Assembly: GCF_023195775.1 (NCBI RefSeq)
Contig: NZ_CP096205.1
Location: 1,922,001 to 1,986,000 of the forward strand
Source of the DNA: Flavobacterium azooxidireducens
Lineage (GTDB): Bacteria; Bacteroidota; Bacteroidia; Flavobacteriales; Flavobacteriaceae
Direction of reading: 5' to 3'
DNA length: 64,000 nucleotides
Part shown: positions 34,183 through 42,470 of the stretch, piece after piece
How positions within the stretch are numbered: the stretch's first letter is position 1
Layout of the letters: the number at the start of each line of letters is the position of its first letter
Translations under genes and position numbers: made by a program
The notes under the pieces: model-generated
Told to the model about the DNA's origin: nothing
Seen by the model: the letters and a program-made list of their open reading frames with translations, nothing else
Databases searched by the model: none

Positions 34183-34896
34183 ATGAACAATATGATCACA
34201 ATCAAAAAAATATCCAAAATTTTCCGAACCGAAGAAGTAGAAACCAAAGCATTAAACGAAATTGATTTGGTTGTCAATCAAGGCGAATTCATCACCATCA
34301 TGGGAGCATCCGGTTGCGGGAAATCAACTTTGCTCAATATTGTGGGCTTGTTAGACAGTGCTTCGGGAGGAAGTTATCAATTGTTGAATCAGGAAATGAA
34401 TGGTTTATCCGAATCTGAAAAATCAAAAATCAGAAAACAAAATATCGGATTTATTTTTCAAAATTTCAACTTGATTGATGAACTTTCCGTGTTTGACAAT
34501 ATCGAATTACCACTTATTTATAACAATGTTCCAACTTCAGAAAGAAAGAAAAAAGTAGAAGCAATTGCCGAACGTTTGGCGATTTCACATCGTTTAAAAC
34601 ATTTTCCACAACAACTTTCCGGTGGTCAACAACAAAGAGTGGCTGTGGCAAGAGCTTTAATAAATGATCCAAAAATCATTTTGGCCGATGAACCTACAGG
34701 AAATTTAGATAGTAAAAATGGTAATGAAGTGATGGAATTGTTAACCGATTTACACGCCAACGGAGCCACAATTTTAATGGTGACGCATTCTGATTATGAC
34801 GCTTCTTTTTCACAAAAAACCATTTATATGAAAGACGGAATGGTGATTTCTGAAAAACAAAACAGTAGAAATGTTGATGTTTTGGTAACCAATTAA
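34183..34896 (+). CDS. ABC transporter ATPase (MacB/LolD type)
   Basis: The 237-residue ATPase has Walker A GASGCGKST (about 44-52), the Q-loop IFQNFNLIDELSVFDNIELP, signature LSGGQQQRVAVARAL and Walker B IILADEPTGNLD. It energises the FtsX-type permease encoded next. An ATG nine bases downstream (34192) is an alternative start. The MacB-type set (adaptor, ATPase, permease, TolC) usually exports peptides, lipids or antibiotics from the periplasm. Confidence 0.94.
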   Translation: MNNMITIKKISKIFRTEEVETKALNEIDLVVNQGEFITIMGASGCGKSTLLNIVGLLDSASGGSYQLLNQEMNGLSESEKSKIRKQNIGFIFQNFNLIDELSVFDNIELPLIYNNVPTSERKKKVEAIAERLAISHRLKHFPQQLSGGQQQRVAVARALINDPKIILADEPTGNLDSKNGNEVMELLTDLHANGATILMVTHSDYDASFSQKTIYMKDGMVISEKQNSRNVDVLVTN

Positions 34897-34907
34897 ATAG
34901 CGAACTT

Positions 34908-37337
34908 ATGATTAATAATTGGATCAAGATATTTTTATATCAACTCAAAAAGAATAAACTTTTCACTATTCTCAACACATTAGGTTTGAGTTTAGGAATC
35001 GCAGGATTGATTTTTGCCATTTTGTATTGGAATGATGAGCAAAGTTATAATGCTTGGAATCCCGAAAAGGGAAAAGTGATGCACGTGGTGAGTTATGTTT
35101 CTGTTGATACGTATTGGTCAACTTCGGTTGCGTCTTTAGAACCATATCTTCAAAAATCATTTCCCGAATTGGATGCGTATTGTTATTTAAATCAATGGTA
35201 TTACAATGAAATAATTCAGTATAAAAACAAGAAAGAGATAGTTCCGATTATCGACGCTCAAAAAACTTTTTTTAAATTTTTCCCTTTTGAATTTATTAAA
35301 GGAAATGCTCAAAATCCTCTTCCGGACAAAAATAGCATTGCAATATCCAATCAAACAGCTGAAAAACTATTTGGAAATGAAGAGCCAATTGGGAAAGAAG
35401 TGACTTATTCCGGTCGAACATTAGTGGTTCGTGGTGTTTATAAAATTTCGGGAAAATCATCGTTAGAACCAGAAGCAGTAACCAATTTGATAGATAGTAA
35501 ATTAGAAGAAGACAAAGACCAATGGGGTAATTTTACGTATGGATTACTACTTAAATTGAAAAACCCTTCTGATTCAGAAAAGGTTTCATTTAAATTAAAA
35601 AAATTAATGAGTGAAAACCGGGAGTTAAAATGGGCAAAAGAACAAGGAATTACCTTAGATGAATGGAAAAAGCAAGGCGGATTTCAAACACAAATTCTTT
35701 TAGAACCATTAGAAAATGCTCGTCTTCACAGCAAAGTAGATGGGTATGCCGAAGGACAAGGAAATTATCAGTTTTTGATGATTATGGTAGGTTTGTCGGT
35801 TTTAATTTTAATTCTTTCGATTGTTAATTATATCAATTTGGCTACAGCCAACGCCATTCAAAGAGCCAAAGAAGTGGGTGTAAGAAAGATTTTAGGAGCA
35901 TCTAAAAGTAACATTGTAAAACAATTTATTTTTGAAACGGTATTAATTACAACTTTCTCCATTTTACTAGCTTTAGTCATTGTAGAATTATCATTGCCGT
36001 ATTACAACGAATTTTTAGGTAAAACTTTACTCATTCACGGAAGCCAATTTTACATTCAATTGATATTAATTTTTCTAATCGTAATCATCGTAGCCGGAAT
36101 TTTTCCTTCTGTTTACGTGTCCAATTTTGAAACGCTGAAAGTGCTAAAAGGCAATTTTGGCAGAAGTAAAAGTGGCGTTTGGTTACGAAATGCAATGCTC
36201 ATTCTTCAATTCGGAATCGCATCGTTTTTCATCATCGGGTCTTACATTGTTTACCAACAAGTAATTTATTTGCAAAACAAAGAATTGGGTTTCAAAGGCG
36301 AACAAATCATTCAAATTGATTACCGAAATCCATATGATTATACACAAGAAGGCGTGCGTGAAAAATTATTGTCAAGGTATCTAACCATCAAACAAGAGTT
36401 GTCTAAAATAAATGGAGTTAAACAAGTGGCAACCGGGTCATTTTCTTTTGGAAGCGGAGCAAGTTCATCGTCAAGTTTCAGCTATAACGATGTTACAATT
36501 CAAGGTCAAAATATGGGTATGGATTTCGGCATGCTCGATATGATGAATATTAAAATAAAAAAAGGAAGAGGTCTTTCAGAAAAATATGCATCCGATTCAA
36601 TTTCATCCATTTTAATTAATGAAACAGCTGAAAAAATGATGAATGAAAAAGATGTTTTAGGGAAAGAAATCAATTGGAATGGAAAAAAACTTAAAATAGT
36701 TGGTGTGGTGGCAGACTTTCATCTCAACGGACCACATAACGAAATTCCGCCAATGGCCTTCTTTCATTTAAAAACCATTGATTGGATGATTTTTAATGTC
36801 AATAAAATATATGTAAAAGTAAATCCGGAAGATATAGAAATGGTAAAAGCCGATATCGAAAAGTTTTGGACTAAAAAGGTTGATGGCGATTATCCGTTTA
36901 CGTATGATTTTGTAGATAAACATTTTGCAAGAACGTATGAAACGTATGTTAAACAAAAAAACCTTTTCTCTTTGCTTAATGTCATCGTGATTTTGATTGC
37001 GTTGTTCGGATTATTCTCCTTAGCATCCTATTCCATCCAACGTAGAATGAAAGAAATAGCAATCAGGAAAACGTTGGGTGCAGAAACGAAAACATTACTA
37101 AAAGATTTATCGAAACAATACATCGTTTTTTGCCTTATCGGATTTTTATTGGCTCTCTTTCCGGTTTATTTTTTACTCGGAAAATGGTTAGAAAATTTCG
37201 TTTACCGTATTGATATTACGCTAATGCCGTTTATCATTGGTTTCGTAATTCTATTGATTTTAACGCTGGTCGTAGTACTTTCCAAAGCTTACCAAGCTAC
37301 TAAAGTTGAGGTTTTAAATTACTTAAAATATGAATAA
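34908..37337 (+). CDS. FtsX-like ABC permease (MacB-type, duplicated core)
   Basis: The 809-residue permease has two MacB_PCD/FtsX units. The first has a TM at about 20-40, a periplasmic domain of about 230 residues and three TM helices (about 290-400). The second has a TM at about 435-455, a periplasmic region to about 680, and three TM helices at the end. The FtsX signatures AKEVGVRKILGASKSNIVKQF and MKEIAIRKTLGAETKTLLKD (here split near 325 and 710) identify it. It works with the ATPase and adaptor as a mechanotransmission exporter. It overlaps tolC by 8 bp. Confidence 0.92.
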   Translation: MINNWIKIFLYQLKKNKLFTILNTLGLSLGIAGLIFAILYWNDEQSYNAWNPEKGKVMHVVSYVSVDTYWSTSVASLEPYLQKSFPELDAYCYLNQWYYNEIIQYKNKKEIVPIIDAQKTFFKFFPFEFIKGNAQNPLPDKNSIAISNQTAEKLFGNEEPIGKEVTYSGRTLVVRGVYKISGKSSLEPEAVTNLIDSKLEEDKDQWGNFTYGLLLKLKNPSDSEKVSFKLKKLMSENRELKWAKEQGITLDEWKKQGGFQTQILLEPLENARLHSKVDGYAEGQGNYQFLMIMVGLSVLILILSIVNYINLATANAIQRAKEVGVRKILGASKSNIVKQFIFETVLITTFSILLALVIVELSLPYYNEFLGKTLLIHGSQFYIQLILIFLIVIIVAGIFPSVYVSNFETLKVLKGNFGRSKSGVWLRNAMLILQFGIASFFIIGSYIVYQQVIYLQNKELGFKGEQIIQIDYRNPYDYTQEGVREKLLSRYLTIKQELSKINGVKQVATGSFSFGSGASSSSSFSYNDVTIQGQNMGMDFGMLDMMNIKIKKGRGLSEKYASDSISSILINETAEKMMNEKDVLGKEINWNGKKLKIVGVVADFHLNGPHNEIPPMAFFHLKTIDWMIFNVNKIYVKVNPEDIEMVKADIEKFWTKKVDGDYPFTYDFVDKHFARTYETYVKQKNLFSLLNVIVILIALFGLFSLASYSIQRRMKEIAIRKTLGAETKTLLKDLSKQYIVFCLIGFLLALFPVYFLLGKWLENFVYRIDITLMPFIIGFVILLILTLVVVLSKAYQATKVEVLNYLKYE

Positions 37338-38631
37338 GAGGTTACTAATTGTGTTCTTATTTACTTCGAGCATTTTTGTGCGTGGCCAAGAAATTTCTTG
37401 GTCACTCCAAAAGTGTTTTGATGTGGCTTTGAATAACAATATCGACATAAAAATTCAGCAATTGGAGATTTTGCGTTCCAAGAAAAATTACACGCACCCG
37501 TTATTAGAAATGGTTCCTTCGGTTGGATTAACAGCCAATCATAGTTACAATTTCGGTTCTACTATTGATCCGAATACCAATGCTAGAGTGAGTTCTGACA
37601 TTCAATGGGATAACCTGAATTTGAATGCAAGTGTCAACCTACTCGATTTTTCTAACTTATCCACAGCTCGAAAAAATAAATTGGAAGTCGAACTAAGCAA
37701 AGCCGACAAAGAAGTCATTGAATACGAATATAAATTGCAACTACTCGAAAAATATTTTGAAGTTTTATACAGTCAAGAACAACTGAAAATTCTAAAAGAA
37801 CAGTTTAAAAATGCGGTTTATAATTTAGAAAGGATTCAAAAAGAAGTCGAAATCGGAAGCAAACCAAAAAGTGATTTGTACGATATGCAATTCAATTTTT
37901 CACAAGAAGAGAATGAAATTTTAATATCTGAACAATTGTATGAATACCAAAAAAAAGAACTTTTTCAGTTGATGAATGATAATGAAACAAATACTAAAAA
38001 TGTAATTTTAGAACCTTATTTTGTTACAAATTCAAATGAAAATAATATTGAAATAACCAACAATCCAAAACTGAATTTTGCCGAAATTAATTATAAAAGT
38101 TCCAAGAAAGAGGTAGGTGTTCTGCGAGGAGACAACCTTCCGACCTTATCAGCTTTTTATGGATTTTCAACGTTTTATTCTGCTCCGATAAACAGACCGG
38201 ATGTGGTAGTGGATGATTTTCAAACACAATTTGATAATAATAAATACCATCAAACGGGCCTGCAATTGCAAATACCCATTTTCACCGGATTCAAACATAA
38301 CCGAAGAATTGCAGCGGCAAAAATTCAAACAGAAAGAGCAAAGTGGCAAGCAGAACAAGAAAAAATTAAAATCAATCAACAAGTTGAATTAGAAAAAACC
38401 CAAAAGAATAACTACTTGCAACGCAATGAAAAACTCAAAAACTCACTCGACTTGGCAGAAAAAATGTTTACCACTTCGCAAGCAAAATTCTTAACCGGAA
38501 AAACAGATGCAGTTGTGTTTTCAACCATTAAAAATCAACGATTAAATGCCGAATACGAAGTTTTGAAGAATGATTTGTTGTTTCAATATACTTCTGTGAG
38601 AATCAATTTGCTTACTAAAAATCAGTTGTAA
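37330..38631 (+). CDS. TolC-family outer-membrane channel protein
   Basis: The 433-residue protein has a signal peptide (MNKRLLIVFLFTSSIFVRG) and two long alpha-helical hairpin repeats typical of outer-membrane efflux proteins (SLQKCFDVALNNNIDIKIQQ, here about 24-43, and PIFTGFKHNRRIAAAKIQ in the second half). It completes a tripartite export system with the three genes before it. The last 30 bases of the gene plus following DNA recur 110 bp downstream, coding INLLTKNQL again. Confidence 0.9.
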   Translation: MNKRLLIVFLFTSSIFVRGQEISWSLQKCFDVALNNNIDIKIQQLEILRSKKNYTHPLLEMVPSVGLTANHSYNFGSTIDPNTNARVSSDIQWDNLNLNASVNLLDFSNLSTARKNKLEVELSKADKEVIEYEYKLQLLEKYFEVLYSQEQLKILKEQFKNAVYNLERIQKEVEIGSKPKSDLYDMQFNFSQEENEILISEQLYEYQKKELFQLMNDNETNTKNVILEPYFVTNSNENNIEITNNPKLNFAEINYKSSKKEVGVLRGDNLPTLSAFYGFSTFYSAPINRPDVVVDDFQTQFDNNKYHQTGLQLQIPIFTGFKHNRRIAAAKIQTERAKWQAEQEKIKINQQVELEKTQKNNYLQRNEKLKNSLDLAEKMFTTSQAKFLTGKTDAVVFSTIKNQRLNAEYEVLKNDLLFQYTSVRINLLTKNQL

Positions 38632-38691
38632 TATTCTCTTCAGATAGTTAAACATAGCCCACGGTTTCAACCGTGGGATAATTATTTAATT
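38601..38691 (+). repeat. tolC-tail plus REP unit, copy 1
   Basis: It contains the tolC 3' end and the perfect palindrome CCCACGGTT-TC-AACCGTGGG (38658-38677), followed by ATAATTATTTAAT. The palindrome resembles REP sequences served by RAYT transposases in Bacteroidota, and it may also end transcription. Confidence 0.75.
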
Positions 38692-38710
38692 CATACAGCA
38701 ATATTGTAAA

Positions 38711-38801
38711 AATCAATCTACTTACTAAAAATCAGTTGTAATTTTTTATCAAATAGTCAAACATAGCCCACGGTTTCAACCGTGGGATGATTATTTAATC
38801 C
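38711..38801 (+). repeat. tolC-tail plus REP unit, copy 2
   Basis: About 85% identical to 38601-38691 with a 109-110 bp period. It still encodes INLLTKNQL-stop with a synonymous TTG-to-CTA change, then the same palindrome (38767-38786). It is a relic of a duplication or of a lost tolC paralogue. Confidence 0.75.
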
Positions 38802-38828
38802 AATAATAATAATAAATAATTTTATAAA

Positions 38829-38850
38829 ATACCAACAATTGGTATATTTG
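38829..38850 (+). promoter_or_regulatory. parDE promoter and palindromic operator
   Basis: ATACCAA-CAA-TTGGTAT (38829-38845) is a perfect 7-bp-arm palindrome whose right arm overlaps the -7 element TATATTTG (38843-38850). It lies 11 nt before the ParD start. This is the position expected for autorepression by an RHH antitoxin. Confidence 0.6.
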
Positions 38851-38861
38851 TAAAAAAAAGT

Positions 38862-39107
38862 ATGGCAAAAAACACTTCCATTTTGCTAGGAGAGCATTTT
38901 GAAAACTTCATCAACGAGCAAATAGCATCAGGAAAATATAGTTCCGTTAGCGAAGTTGTTCGAACAGCTTTGCGTTTTTTTGAACAAGAAGAAAACAAAA
39001 CTAAATCGCTCATCAATGAATTAAAAGTGGGCGAAAAAAGTAAAAAAATTAAAGATTTTGATAGAAACAAAAATCTTGAACAATTAAATGCTTCGTTTCA
39101 AAAATAA
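38862..39107 (+). CDS. ParD-like antitoxin (type II)
   Basis: The 81-residue protein has a ribbon-helix-helix N-terminus (MAKNTSILLGEHFENFINEQ, then GKYSSVSEVVRTALRFFEQ) and a charged C-terminal tail that would wrap the toxin. ParD proteins neutralise ParE and repress their own operon; the palindrome at 38829-38845 is the likely operator. The stop codon overlaps the ParE start by one base. Confidence 0.92.
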   Translation: MAKNTSILLGEHFENFINEQIASGKYSSVSEVVRTALRFFEQEENKTKSLINELKVGEKSKKIKDFDRNKNLEQLNASFQK

Positions 39108-39406
39108 TGTCCAATTATATAATTAGCGAAAAAGCATTAGAAGACATAAATGCAATTTGGGTTTACACTGCCCAAAACTGGTCAGTTGAGCAAGCTAACC
39201 GTTACTATAATTTAATCTTCGACGAAATTGAATTCATTTCCAATAATTTCGAAATGGCACAAGATTTCGGAAAGCTCAGAAAATCATACCGATATTCAAA
39301 AATTAAATCGCACTTGATTTTCTTCAAAAAAAATAAATTCAACGAAATTGAAGTCATTCGAGTTTTGCACGAAAGAATGGATATCGAAAATAGATTGAAC
39401 GATTAA
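39107..39406 (+). CDS. ParE-like toxin (RelE/ParE superfamily)
   Basis: The 99-residue protein has the ParE pattern: ISEKALEDINAIWVYTAQNWS at the N-terminus, a central RKSYRYSKIKSHLIFFKKN and the C-terminal IEVIRVLHERMDIENRL. Chromosomal ParE toxins poison gyrase; others act on the ribosome. The toxin frame is intact and overlaps the antitoxin, so the module may be active. It follows two REP units, a typical place for a small accessory insert. Confidence 0.92.
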   Translation: MSNYIISEKALEDINAIWVYTAQNWSVEQANRYYNLIFDEIEFISNNFEMAQDFGKLRKSYRYSKIKSHLIFFKKNKFNEIEVIRVLHERMDIENRLND

Positions 39407-39447
39407 ATCAAGAAATTTTAATTATTCTTTGACCTTTGCACAATCCC

Positions 39448-39495
39448 ACTGAAAACTACGACTGCGACTGCGACTGAAAAACTGCGACTGAACAC
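39448..39495 (+). repeat. ACTGCG-word repeat, copy 1
   Basis: A run of GACTGC/CTGCGA words separated by GAAAA. Twenty bases at 39461-39480 recur exactly at 57707-57726. No coding potential. It lies in the 241-bp gap between parE and mrp. Confidence 0.65.
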
Positions 39496-39632
39496 TGCGA
39501 CTGCTCATCTATCCCTCCATAAACATTTTCAATTCTTTAACTACTGTTTCTGCACTTTTCGTATTATCTTTGCAATCTAAATTCAGTATAAATAAAACTG
39601 ATTTTTTATTAACTCAAAATTGCCCAAAATTT

Positions 39633-39645
39633 GGGGTGAGGTAAA
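39633..39645 (+). repeat. REP-tail remnant before mrp
   Basis: GGGGTGAGGTAAA is identical to the tail of the REP at 40805-40840 and ends two bases before the mrp ATG, where its GAGG could act as a weak ribosome site. It may be chance. Confidence 0.35.
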
Positions 39646-39647
39646 TT

Positions 39648-40793
39648 ATGAAACTCGACAGAAAAGAAATACTCAAAGCCTTAGAAACCATTTCTGTGGC
39701 CGGCGAAGGAAAAAATATGGTTGAAAGCGGAGCAGTGCAAAACGTACTCACTTTTGGAGATGAAGTAGTGGTAGAATTAGTATTATCAACTCCCGCTTTA
39801 CACATCAAAAAAAGAGCAGAAGTTGACATCATCAAAACCATCCACGATTTGGTGTACGAAAAAGCCAAAGTAAAAGTCAACATCAAAGTAGAAGCTCCCG
39901 AAAAACCTGAAAACCCAAACCTAATCAAAGGAAAACCAATTCCGGGAATCAGCAACATTGTTGCCATTGCATCCGGAAAAGGTGGCGTTGGAAAATCTAC
40001 CGTAACAGCCAATTTAGCCGTAACGTTAGCCAAAATGGGTTTCAATGTAGGTGTTTTAGATGCGGATATTTACGGACCATCGATGCCAATTATGTTCGAC
40101 GTTGAACACGAAAAACCAATCTCAGTTGAGGTCGATGGAAAATCAAAAATGAAACCGGTAGAAAGTTACGAAGTAAAAATTCTTTCCATCGGATTTTTCA
40201 CAAAACCCGACCAAGCCGTCATTTGGCGTGGCCCGATGGCAGCCAAAGCCTTAAACCAAATGATTTTTGATGCCGATTGGGGTCAACTCGACTTCCTTCT
40301 CATCGATTTACCACCCGGAACAGGCGACATTCACCTTTCCATTATGCAATCTCTGCCCATCACAGGAGCTGTTGTCGTGAGCACGCCGCAAGCCGTCGCA
40401 TTAGCAGATGCTAAAAAAGGAGTTTCAATGTTTTTATCAGAATCCATCAGCGTTCCCGTGTTAGGAATCATCGAAAATATGGCTTATTTCACGCCGGAAG
40501 AACTACCAAACAACAAATACTATATCTTTGGTAAAGAAGGAGCAAAAAATTTAGCCGAAGATTTACAAGTGCCAATGTTGGGCGAAATTCCGTTAATTCA
40601 AAGCATTCGCGAAGCAGGAGACTACGGTCGTCCGGCCGCACTTCAAACCGCCACGCCGTTAGAAGCCGCTTTCGAAGAAATTGCCCGAAATGTTGTGCAG
40701 GAAGTAGTAAACAGAAACGAAAGTTTACCACCAACTGAAGCAATCAAAATAACCACAATGGCCGGATGTTCGGCTGTAAAAGGTAAAAAATAA
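39648..40793 (+). CDS. Mrp/NBP35-type iron-sulfur cluster carrier
   Basis: The 381-residue protein has an N-terminal MIP18/DUF59 domain (about 3-85), a ParA/MinD-like ATPase with the deviant P-loop IASGKGGVGKSTVTANLA (about 107-124), then LDADIYGPSMP, and the C-terminal text MAGCSAVKGKK. ApbC/Mrp proteins bind and hand over 4Fe-4S clusters to apoproteins in the cytosol. The partner nifU-like gene follows 127 bp downstream; the gap is filled by two REP units. Confidence 0.93.
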   Translation: MKLDRKEILKALETISVAGEGKNMVESGAVQNVLTFGDEVVVELVLSTPALHIKKRAEVDIIKTIHDLVYEKAKVKVNIKVEAPEKPENPNLIKGKPIPGISNIVAIASGKGGVGKSTVTANLAVTLAKMGFNVGVLDADIYGPSMPIMFDVEHEKPISVEVDGKSKMKPVESYEVKILSIGFFTKPDQAVIWRGPMAAKALNQMIFDADWGQLDFLLIDLPPGTGDIHLSIMQSLPITGAVVVSTPQAVALADAKKGVSMFLSESISVPVLGIIENMAYFTPEELPNNKYYIFGKEGAKNLAEDLQVPMLGEIPLIQSIREAGDYGRPAALQTATPLEAAFEEIARNVVQEVVNRNESLPPTEAIKITTMAGCSAVKGKK

Positions 40794-40804
40794 AAATCCG
40801 CTTT

Positions 40805-40837
40805 CCTCCCTCTCCTTTGGAGAGGGTCGGGGTGAGG
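40805..40837 (+). repeat. REP-like hairpin, solo copy 1
   Basis: The core CCCTCTCC-TTT-GGAGAGGG is followed by GTCGGGGTGAGG, so the outer CCTC and GAGG can pair. Same family as the inverted repeats bounding the DUF559 insert in leuS. Confidence 0.75.
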
Positions 40838-40859
40838 TAAAAAAATAAAAATCCGCTTT

Positions 40860-40906
40860 CCTCCCTCTCCTTTGGAGAGTCCCGAAACTAATCGGGAGGG
40901 AAGAGG
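40860..40906 (+). repeat. REP-like hairpin, solo copy 2 with nested palindrome
   Basis: It repeats CCTCCCTCTCCTTTGGAGAG from copy 1 after a 55-bp period, including the upstream AAAAATCCGCTTT. Its right side is replaced by the palindrome TCCCGA-AACTAA-TCGGGA and ends GGGAAGAGG. It lies 14 bp before the nifU-like start. Confidence 0.75.
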
Positions 40907-40920
40907 TAAAAAAAGAAATA

Positions 40921-41160
40921 ATGACAAACGAAGAAATTAGAGTAGAAATCGAAAAAGCACTAGACGAAATCCGTCCGTTCCTAAAATCAGATGGCGGCGA
41001 TATTTCACTCATCGATGTGCTCGACGACAAACACGTAAAAGTGCGACTCGAAGGAGCCTGCGTAGGCTGTAGCGTAAACCAAATGACGTTGAAAGCCGGT
41101 GTAGAAACGACCATCAAAAAATATGTGCCACAAATCGAAACAGTCGAAAACGTAGCTTAA
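40921..41160 (+). CDS. NifU-like iron-sulfur scaffold protein
   Basis: The 79-residue protein is the NifU C-terminal domain: IEKALDEIRPFLKSDGGDISL, here residues 6-26, and the cluster-binding CVGCSVNQMTLK (CxxC, about 47-58). It assembles or carries Fe-S clusters and probably works with the Mrp protein encoded upstream. The length equals the stand-alone domain. It is followed by a large GC-rich repeat rather than a simple terminator. Confidence 0.94.
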   Translation: MTNEEIRVEIEKALDEIRPFLKSDGGDISLIDVLDDKHVKVRLEGACVGCSVNQMTLKAGVETTIKKYVPQIETVENVA

Positions 41161-41167
41161 ATTTTTT

Positions 41168-41290
41168 TTGGGCGTGCCCCTCCGCAAGCTACGGGTCGGG
41201 CTATCCGCTGCAAGTCCTCGCCTCAACTCCGCAAGCTCCGTTGTGGCTGTGGGCTTTCCGCTACTATCCCTCACGCAAGCCGTGCTAACT
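41168..41290. repeat. large dispersed GC-rich repeat
   Basis: A GC-rich island in AT-rich surroundings with the text TTGGGCGTGCCCCTCCGCAA, then GGGTCGGGCTATCCGCTGCAA, here split, and GGGCTTTCCGCTACTATCCC near the right end. From memory, GGGCGT-CCCC and GGGCTTTCCGCTA blocks recur between genes in many Bacteroidota. No open frame is convincing. Partial self-complementarity (CCGCAAGC repeated; GGGCTAT/GGGCTTT) suggests a structured element. Confidence 0.55.
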
Positions 41291-41341
41291 GACAAATATC
41301 ATATCCAAAAGAAAAAAGAAAAACTATTTTCGCAAAGTAAA

Positions 41342-41379
41342 ACCTAAAAACTCAGTTCCTCAGCAACTCAGCAACTTAA
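41342..41379 (+). repeat. CTCAG-word leader repeat, copy 2
   Basis: CTCAG/CAACTCAG words fill the leader just before the ATG at 41384. Bases 41348-41365 are identical to 1935-1952 before leuS. Confidence 0.65.
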
Positions 41380-41383
41380 AAGA

Positions 41384-42442
41384 ATGATACAAACCGATAT
41401 ACTCATCATTGGAGCCGGCCCAACCGGACTTTTCGCCGTTTTCGAAGCAGGATTATTAAAATTAAAATGTCACCTTATTGATGCACTTCCGCAACCCGGA
41501 GGCCAATTAGCCGAATTATATCCCAAAAAACCAATCTACGATATTCCGGGTTATCCCGAAGTATTGGCAGGTGATTTGGTGACCAATTTGATGGAACAAA
41601 TTAAGCAGTTTCAACCCGGATTCACCTTGGGAGAAACCGCCGAAACCATCGAAAAACTGGAAGACGGAAGTTTTATTGTGACCACCAACAAAGGCACACA
41701 ACATCAAGCAAAAGCAATAGCAATTGCAGGAGGATTAGGAACATTCGAACCCAGAAAACCATTATTAAAAGACATCGAATTCTACGAACAAAACGATCGC
41801 GGAGTAGATTACTTCGTAAAAGATCCTGAAAAATACCGCGGAAAAAAAATCGTCATTTCCGGTGGTGGAGATTCGGCCTTAGATTGGAGTATTTTTCTAT
41901 CTGATGTGGCTTCAGAAGTAACACTAGTTCACCGAAGAAACGAATTCCGTGGAGCATTAGATTCCGTTGAAAAAGTACAAGAATTAAAAAATTCAGGAAA
42001 AATAAAATTGGTTACACCCGCAGAAGTCATTGGTTTCAAAGGATCCGAACGCATCGAATCAGTTGATATCGAAATCAACGGAGCACGCATGAATGTAGAA
42101 ACCGATTATTTTATCCCACTTTTTGGTTTAACACCAAAACTCGGAGCAATCGCCAACTGGGGATTAGAAATCGAAAAGAATGCTATCAAAGTTAATAACG
42201 CTTTAGATTATCAAACCAACATCGAAGGAATTTATGCCATTGGCGACGTAAACATCTATCCAGGAAAATTAAAACTAATTTTATGCGGATTCCACGAAGC
42301 CACCTTAATGTGTCAAAGTGTTTATAATCGACTAAATCCCGGAAAAAAATATGTATTGAAATACACCACCGTTTCCGGCGTTGATGGTTTTGACGGAACA
42401 CGAAAAGAAGCAGAAAAAGCAGTTGTAAAATCGATTGAATAA
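41384..42442 (+). CDS. FAD-dependent ferredoxin-NADP reductase (thioredoxin reductase-like)
   Basis: The 352-residue flavoprotein has ILIIGAGPTGLFAVFEAGLL (FAD-binding GxGxxG, about 5-24), KIVISGGGDSALDWSIFL (NAD(P)-binding, about 155-172) and GIYAIGDVNIYPGKLKLI (FAD-binding Asp, about 283-300). It lacks the CxxC redox pair of true thioredoxin reductase, so it belongs to the ferredoxin-NADP reductase group. A 2Fe-2S ferredoxin gene at 43119 is the likely partner, separated from it by a two-gene module. Confidence 0.9.
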   Translation: MIQTDILIIGAGPTGLFAVFEAGLLKLKCHLIDALPQPGGQLAELYPKKPIYDIPGYPEVLAGDLVTNLMEQIKQFQPGFTLGETAETIEKLEDGSFIVTTNKGTQHQAKAIAIAGGLGTFEPRKPLLKDIEFYEQNDRGVDYFVKDPEKYRGKKIVISGGGDSALDWSIFLSDVASEVTLVHRRNEFRGALDSVEKVQELKNSGKIKLVTPAEVIGFKGSERIESVDIEINGARMNVETDYFIPLFGLTPKLGAIANWGLEIEKNAIKVNNALDYQTNIEGIYAIGDVNIYPGKLKLILCGFHEATLMCQSVYNRLNPGKKYVLKYTTVSGVDGFDGTRKEAEKAVVKSIE

Positions 42443-42470
42443 ATTTTTATCTTTGTTTAAAAGAATTAAT

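Noticed and set aside
38601..38801. CRISPR-like array from the repeated palindrome
   Set aside because: Only two units, the repeats include a coding tail, and no cas genes are near.
39448..39495. Integron or phage attachment site
   Set aside because: No integrase or attC-type structure is present; the words look like slippage repeats.
39614..40045. 143-codon open frame on the minus strand over mrp
   Set aside because: It mirrors the well-conserved Mrp coding sequence, has no recognisable domain, and lies antisense to a certain gene.
40725..41117. 130-codon minus-strand frame through the REP copies and the nifU-like gene
   Set aside because: It arises because the GC-rich REP lacks stops; the real gene is the NifU-like protein on the plus strand.
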